Source: Algoriphagus sp. AGSA1 (GTDB lineage: Bacteria > Bacteroidota > Bacteroidia > Cytophagales > Cyclobacteriaceae). Taken from it: a stretch of 64,000 nucleotides of DNA. Of the stretch, positions 61,745-64,000 are shown piece by piece. A program made the position numbers and the translations under genes. The first letter of the stretch is position 1, and every line of letters starts with the position of its first letter. The notes under the pieces are model-generated. The model saw nothing but the letters and a program-made list of their open reading frames with translations, was not told the DNA's origin and searched no databases. The DNA is taken from assembly GCF_021390545.1 (NCBI RefSeq), contig NZ_JAJUWR010000018.1:62001-126000 (forward strand). The letters run 5' to 3'.

Positions 61745-62158
61745 CCATTATGGCTTTGGATTAACATCCTTTAACCTGGATTATGCATTAGGTTTCGTCA
61801 TGAAGGCATTAATTGCAAGAAAATCAGGATGTTTGGAAACTGAGGCATAGCACCGCTATGGTGAAGTTGAAAACAACAATATAATGACTGATTTTGAAGC
61901 AATTAATGGCTGTAATAGAATTGCTAATGCATATTTCGGGTTTATGCATAATTAAAAAAATACCGGAAAATTAGGGATGGAAGTATTCGTTATAAAAGGG
62001 AATGGAACCTTACTCCTGACTAAGATTCTGTGTGGAAAAAAGTCAGAGGAAGTCTGCGTGGTTTAGAGAGAAAAATGTCACGCAGCGCCTCTGCACCACG
62101 CTGGAAAGCGCAGCAGTTTTTTAGTATTAGCAAAAAGGTAGAATTGGTGTATCATAAA
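61745..62158. other. 414-bp spacer with a degenerate GTCTGCGTGG/CGCAG repeat
   Basis: No ORF with support. Around 62030-62115 the words AAGTCTGCGTGG, CACGCAGCGCC and CTCTGCACCACGC can pair and resemble the worn intergenic repeat noted at 1250 and 12050. The rest is A+T-rich, and 61760-61800 contains GGATTAACATCC followed by CTGGATTATGC. Confidence 0.4.
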
Positions 62159-62198
62159 AAGCCCGATGAATTTTCATCCACCGGGTTTATTTTTTTTG
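62159..62198. terminator. Terminator between convergent genes
   Basis: AAGCCCG (62159-62165) pairs with CGGGTTT (62182-62188), with an inner GATGAA/TTCATC stem. T-rich tracts lie on both outer sides (ATTTTTTTTG on plus, CTTTTTATG on minus). It serves the minus-strand dehydrogenase operon, whose last gene ends at 62216, and may also stop plus-strand transcripts. Confidence 0.75.
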
Positions 62199-62215
62199 CG
62201 TTAAATTAAACTAGA

Positions 62216-62923
62216 TCAGCCAATAACATTTCCATCTTCATCCCAGGCTATGATAGTGCCTCTATCTTCAGGCTTGAGATACTGCGGAAGATATTTCTCC
62301 TCCAACTTGAACCCATGCCTGTCCATGACCTCTTGCGGCACACCGTCCCAAGCGTTTGGCGTATTCCCTACATAGCCGATATATTTCCAGCCGGCTTCTG
62401 TGGAAAAATAGCCTGAACAGGTCAGGTTGCGTAGCAAATTAAACCAACGAACCCCACCTATGTATTCAGGCTTAGCCTTGTCTGGCCAAGCTACTTCCTC
62501 TACTATCTCAATGACCTCGGATTCTTTAAGCTCATTGAAGGATTTGCCGAATTTCTCATCCGCCTCGTAATCCAACCACATCAGCCCACCACGCATTGGT
62601 GTCTGGTTTCCTGGCTGATCTTTCATCATAAACTCCATAAAGTCCACCACCCCAACTTCAGATGCCGCAGGGGACTCATCGTCTTTTGGCAATATGATGT
62701 CCACCAGCGTTGTAAGTTTCTTACGCTCTTCCTCAGTGAAAAATGTGTCAGAAAGCAGGTCCTGATCCCTCTGTTTTTCCTCCTCAGTCCTGCCACCAAT
62801 CGTCCCGCCGGCAAGCAATGCACGAGTAGGCAACTCCTGCTGCTCCGGAGAACAGCCTGTCAATAACAAACCTGTACCGACAGAGCCGGTAAAGAGCAAT
62901 TTTAGATTTTCTCTTCTGTTCAT
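62216..62923 (-). CDS. Gluconate 2-dehydrogenase subunit 3-like protein
   Basis: A 235-residue protein with a twin-arginine-like start (MNRRENLKLLFTGSVGTGLLLTGC), so it is exported and probably lipidated at Cys24. The mature part has the family blocks FFTEEERKKLTTLVDIILPKDD (about 60-82), SEVGVVDFMEFMMKD (about 88-102), RGGLMWLDYEADEKFG and WFNLLRNLTCSGYFSTEAGWKYIGYVGN, all given as fragments. It follows the GMC oxidoreductase gene by 3 bp, the standard layout of a membrane-bound sugar or polyol dehydrogenase pair, in which subunit 3 helps export or assembly of the flavoprotein. The substrate is unknown. Confidence 0.88.
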   Translation of the reverse strand: MNRRENLKLLFTGSVGTGLLLTGCSPEQQELPTRALLAGGTIGGRTEEEKQRDQDLLSDTFFTEEERKKLTTLVDIILPKDDESPAASEVGVVDFMEFMMKDQPGNQTPMRGGLMWLDYEADEKFGKSFNELKESEVIEIVEEVAWPDKAKPEYIGGVRWFNLLRNLTCSGYFSTEAGWKYIGYVGNTPNAWDGVPQEVMDRHGFKLEEKYLPQYLKPEDRGTIIAWDEDGNVIG

Positions 62924-62926
62924 GGT

Positions 62927-64000
62927 TTAGATATTTTTCTTTTTCAATTCTGAGACAATATAATCGGAGGTTCTCCAGGCCAAGGCCAGAATAGTCCAGG
63001 TCGGGTTTTTATCTGCCTGGGACACAAAAGGACCTGCATCCACTACGAACAAATTATCGCAGTCATGCGCCTGGCAATTAGAATTCAACACAGAAGTGGA
63101 AGGATTGTCCCCCATTCGTGTAGTCCCTACTTCATGGATGATTCTCCCTGGGGCCAGAAGACCATATTTGGTTTCAGGTCCAGGCTTGGTGCCCAGCAAA
63201 ATCCCGCCTGCTTCGGTGAGGATCTCCTCAAAGGTGTCATGCATGTGCTTTGCCTGCTTTACTTCCTGGTCTGTCCAGTTGTAATTGAATCTCAAAACCG
63301 GGATCCCATACTTATCTACCGTATTAGGATCGATTTCACAGTAGTTGTCATACATAGGCACACTTTCCCCCCTGCCTGACATACCCAGCGTTGAACCATA
63401 GAGTTTACGGATATCTTTTTTCATACCTATTCCATAGCCACCATTCTGGCTGGGTTCACCAAATTCATCTTTGATATACTGGCGCATGGAATTCATACTT
63501 CCACCGCTGCCATAGGCAGGCTGGCTCATTCCACCCCAATATTCTATATGGTATCCTCTGGCGAAATCAAGCTTCTTATTATCTCCCCACCACGGTGTGT
63601 ACATATGCATACCTCCTACTCCATCTTCATTGTACCGCTCGCGATCCATTAAACTAGGCACGATGGCCATGCGGTCTGTACCTGTGGAGTCATGCAGGTA
63701 TCTTCCTACCATTCCAGAGCTATTGCCCAAACCATCCGGATGGGTTTTGGATTTGGAGTTCATCATGATCCTGGCAGATTCACAAGCTGACGCGCCTAAT
63801 ACTACTACCCTTGATTTTAGTTTGTATTCTTTCATGTCAACTTTGCTCACGAAAGAAACCCCTGTCGCTTTTCCGCTGTCATCAGTGGTGACTTTCCTCA
63901 CCATGGAGTGTGTGTATAGATCCACTTTTCCTTTCTTCATGGCAGGGTGTACCAGACAGGTTCCGGCTGAAAAATCCGCATAAACCTGACAGGCCCTATT
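62927..64000 (-). CDS. GMC-family oxidoreductase (partial, cut by window end)
   Basis: The reading frame is open to the last base, so the N-terminal part with the FAD-binding motif lies outside; at least 358 C-terminal residues are present. Visible are SRVVVLGASACESARIMMNS, the GNSSGMVGRYLHDSTG segment, VPMYDNYCEIDPN, and the GMC C-terminal block IHEVGTTRMGDNPSTSVLN, then CDNLFVVDAGPFVSQADKNPTWTILALAWR, given in parts. The His in IHEVG and Asn in KNPTWT match the active-site pair of the family. It should oxidise an alcohol or sugar in the periplasm, with electrons going to a cytochrome or quinone. It pairs with the subunit 3 gene 3 bp downstream. The M near 63940 is internal and not the start. 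Confidence 0.9.
   Translation of the reverse strand, partial: NRACQVYADFSAGTCLVHPAMKKGKVDLYTHSMVRKVTTDDSGKATGVSFVSKVDMKEYKLKSRVVVLGASACESARIMMNSKSKTHPDGLGNSSGMVGRYLHDSTGTDRMAIVPSLMDRERYNEDGVGGMHMYTPWWGDNKKLDFARGYHIEYWGGMSQPAYGSGGSMNSMRQYIKDEFGEPSQNGGYGIGMKKDIRKLYGSTLGMSGRGESVPMYDNYCEIDPNTVDKYGIPVLRFNYNWTDQEVKQAKHMHDTFEEILTEAGGILLGTKPGPETKYGLLAPGRIIHEVGTTRMGDNPSTSVLNSNCQAHDCDNLFVVDAGPFVSQADKNPTWTILALAWRTSDYIVSELKKKNI

Noticed and set aside
1..64000. CRISPR array, tRNA or rRNA genes
   Set aside because: I looked for regularly spaced direct repeats and for cloverleaf or rRNA-like sequences and saw none. The 45-nt repeats in the 15-residue-repeat proteins are coding and diverged at the DNA level, not CRISPR.

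Overview
The window looks like chromosomal DNA of a carbohydrate-degrading Bacteroidota bacterium, most likely a marine or soil Cytophagales member close to Algoriphagus/Cyclobacteriaceae. The reasons are SusC/SusD outer-membrane pairs, a hybrid two-component (HTCS) regulator, FecI/FecR-type ECF sigma and anti-sigma genes, a GLPGLI protein next to a TonB-receptor-like barrel, many signal-peptidase-II lipoproteins, and starts without Shine-Dalgarno sequences. Family names come from reading the proteins; no database search was run.

Layout. 0.1-12 kb: an acyl-CoA-dehydrogenase-like gene, then a rhamnogalacturonan/L-rhamnose region with a tandem SGNH (CE12-type) esterase, a 5'-truncated GH28 pectinase, rhaM, a GH106-type rhamnosidase, an NCS1-family permease, a small membrane protein and an RhaI-type isomerase. 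12-18 kb: a lone ACP-like protein, then two paralogous proteins built of 15-residue GxQ(V/I)xG(I/L)xN repeats; they flank an ECF sigma/FecR pair, and the second carries an STN signalling domain. 18-23 kb: accessory small genes (DUF4097-like lipoprotein, ABM-domain protein, barrel-like protein, lipoprotein, alpha/beta hydrolase) and a RES/Xre toxin-antitoxin pair. 23-42.5 kb, all on the minus strand: a beta-glucan-type polysaccharide utilization locus, in transcription order HTCS, GH5, SusC, SusD, glycan-binding lipoprotein, terminator, FG-GAP/ASPIC lipoprotein, GH9, acetylesterase. 42.7-52 kb: a PAS/GAF histidine-kinase-like protein without ATPase domain plus its response regulator, an AstE/M14-like deacylase overlapping a DUF4625-like lipoprotein, an ECF sigma/small protein/MscS operon with overlapping ends, and a hybrid kinase. 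52-64 kb: SulP transporter, Hsp20, YceI, TonB-receptor-like barrel with GLPGLI protein divergent from a histidine kinase/OmpR regulator, and a gluconate-2-dehydrogenase-subunit-3/GMC oxidoreductase pair cut by the window end.

How it works together. The first block should deacetylate and cut rhamnogalacturonan, release L-rhamnose, interconvert its anomers, import it and isomerise it; the pectinase arm looks decayed. The minus-strand PUL should sense an oligosaccharide through the HTCS, bind and import it through SGBP/SusCD, and cleave beta-1,4-glucan with GH5 and GH9 while removing acetyl groups.

The least explained items are: a family of four dispersed elements of about 150 bp with imperfect terminal inverted repeats; the repeat-protein/ECF/FecR cluster in which the STN domain sits on a protein with no TonB plug; and the NCS1 permease plus small membrane protein inside the rhamnose genes.
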